Shown: positions 30,815-30,856 of the stretch, piece after piece
Numbering within the stretch: position 1 is the first letter of the stretch
Layout: every line of letters begins with the position of its first letter
Notes under the pieces: generated by a model
What the model was told of the DNA's origin: nothing
The model's database searches: none
What the model saw: the letters and a program-made list of their open reading frames with translations, nothing else
Position numbers and translations under genes: made by a program
DNA from: Myxococcota bacterium
GTDB lineage: Bacteria; Myxococcota_C; UBA6777
Assembly: GCA_023150835.1 (NCBI GenBank)
Contig: JAKLKB010000131.1
Span: forward strand, 1-30,856
Length of the DNA stretch: 30,856 nt
Reading direction: 5' to 3'

Positions 30815-30856
30815 AAGTGCAAGGTAAAACAATCGTGCTTCCTTTGGCAAGCCCCG
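30805..30856 (+). CDS. Start of a gene cut by the window edge, unknown
   Basis: Only 17 residues are visible (MYPQVQGKTIVLPLASP). An excellent GGGAGG lies 6 bases before the ATG, which is the main support. Its position right where the IS3-like element is truncated, and the start-masking hairpin, suggest another insertion sequence's transposase, but the family cannot be identified from so little. Confidence 0.4.
   Translation, partial: MYPQVQGKTIVLPLASP

Overview
The window looks like a chromosomal stretch of a GC-rich Gram-negative bacterium with an AT-richer, IS-scarred left end and an IS-scarred right end. No rRNA or tRNA gene was found, so taxonomy is inference only. The photoactive-yellow-protein-type PAS domain, several Roadblock/LC7-like proteins, a stand-alone NFACT-R protein and a cysteine-free S4 encoded away from a ribosomal operon would fit a Myxococcota/deltaproteobacterial-type genome, at moderate confidence.

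Layout. Positions 1-3150 form an accessory island: the tail of a possible transposase, a DUF104/VapC-type toxin-antitoxin pair, a three-copy 73-bp tandem repeat, two small unknown genes on the minus strand, an AbiEii/MNT-like nucleotidyltransferase and a frameshifted IS1634-type transposase remnant. Positions 3269-10890 are all on the minus strand: a protein ending in a photoactive yellow protein domain with Tyr, Glu and Cys conserved; a membrane-anchored Roadblock-like protein split by an in-frame TAA; a second Roadblock protein; an NFACT-R protein; a GST and beta-hydroxyacid dehydrogenase pair; and a long-chain acyl-CoA synthetase. Positions 11476-22110 carry mainly housekeeping genes on the plus strand: rpsD, an NhaC-family antiporter, gor, a shortened Tex-like S1 protein, tsaD, an unknown helical protein and rsmA. 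The exception is a small membrane protein on the minus strand, tail to tail with gor. An unknown anchored protein and asnB then converge and overlap. Positions 25313-29297 hold a phospholipid cluster: a PlsB-like acyltransferase, gpsA and an App1-type (DUF2183) putative phosphatidate phosphatase. Together these could make glycerol-3-phosphate, acylate it and dephosphorylate phosphatidate. The right end is a 5'-truncated IS3-like element whose two reading frames have been fused by a 37-bp duplication. It abuts the start of another gene.

Between genes there are two dispersed repeat families. Family A (about 130 bp, four full copies and one remnant) always lies in the same orientation relative to the flanking genes' transcription. 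Family B is a GGGCAGCC/GGCTGCCC hairpin with a GATATCGTA motif nearby. There are also several local tandem repeats, including a 119-nt pure pyrimidine tract after tsaD and a four-copy 40-bp repeat that includes a stop codon. In the GC-rich genes, Glu, Gln and Lys codons, which usually end in A, almost always end in G when the next codon is ATC. This fills the coding sequence with GATC.
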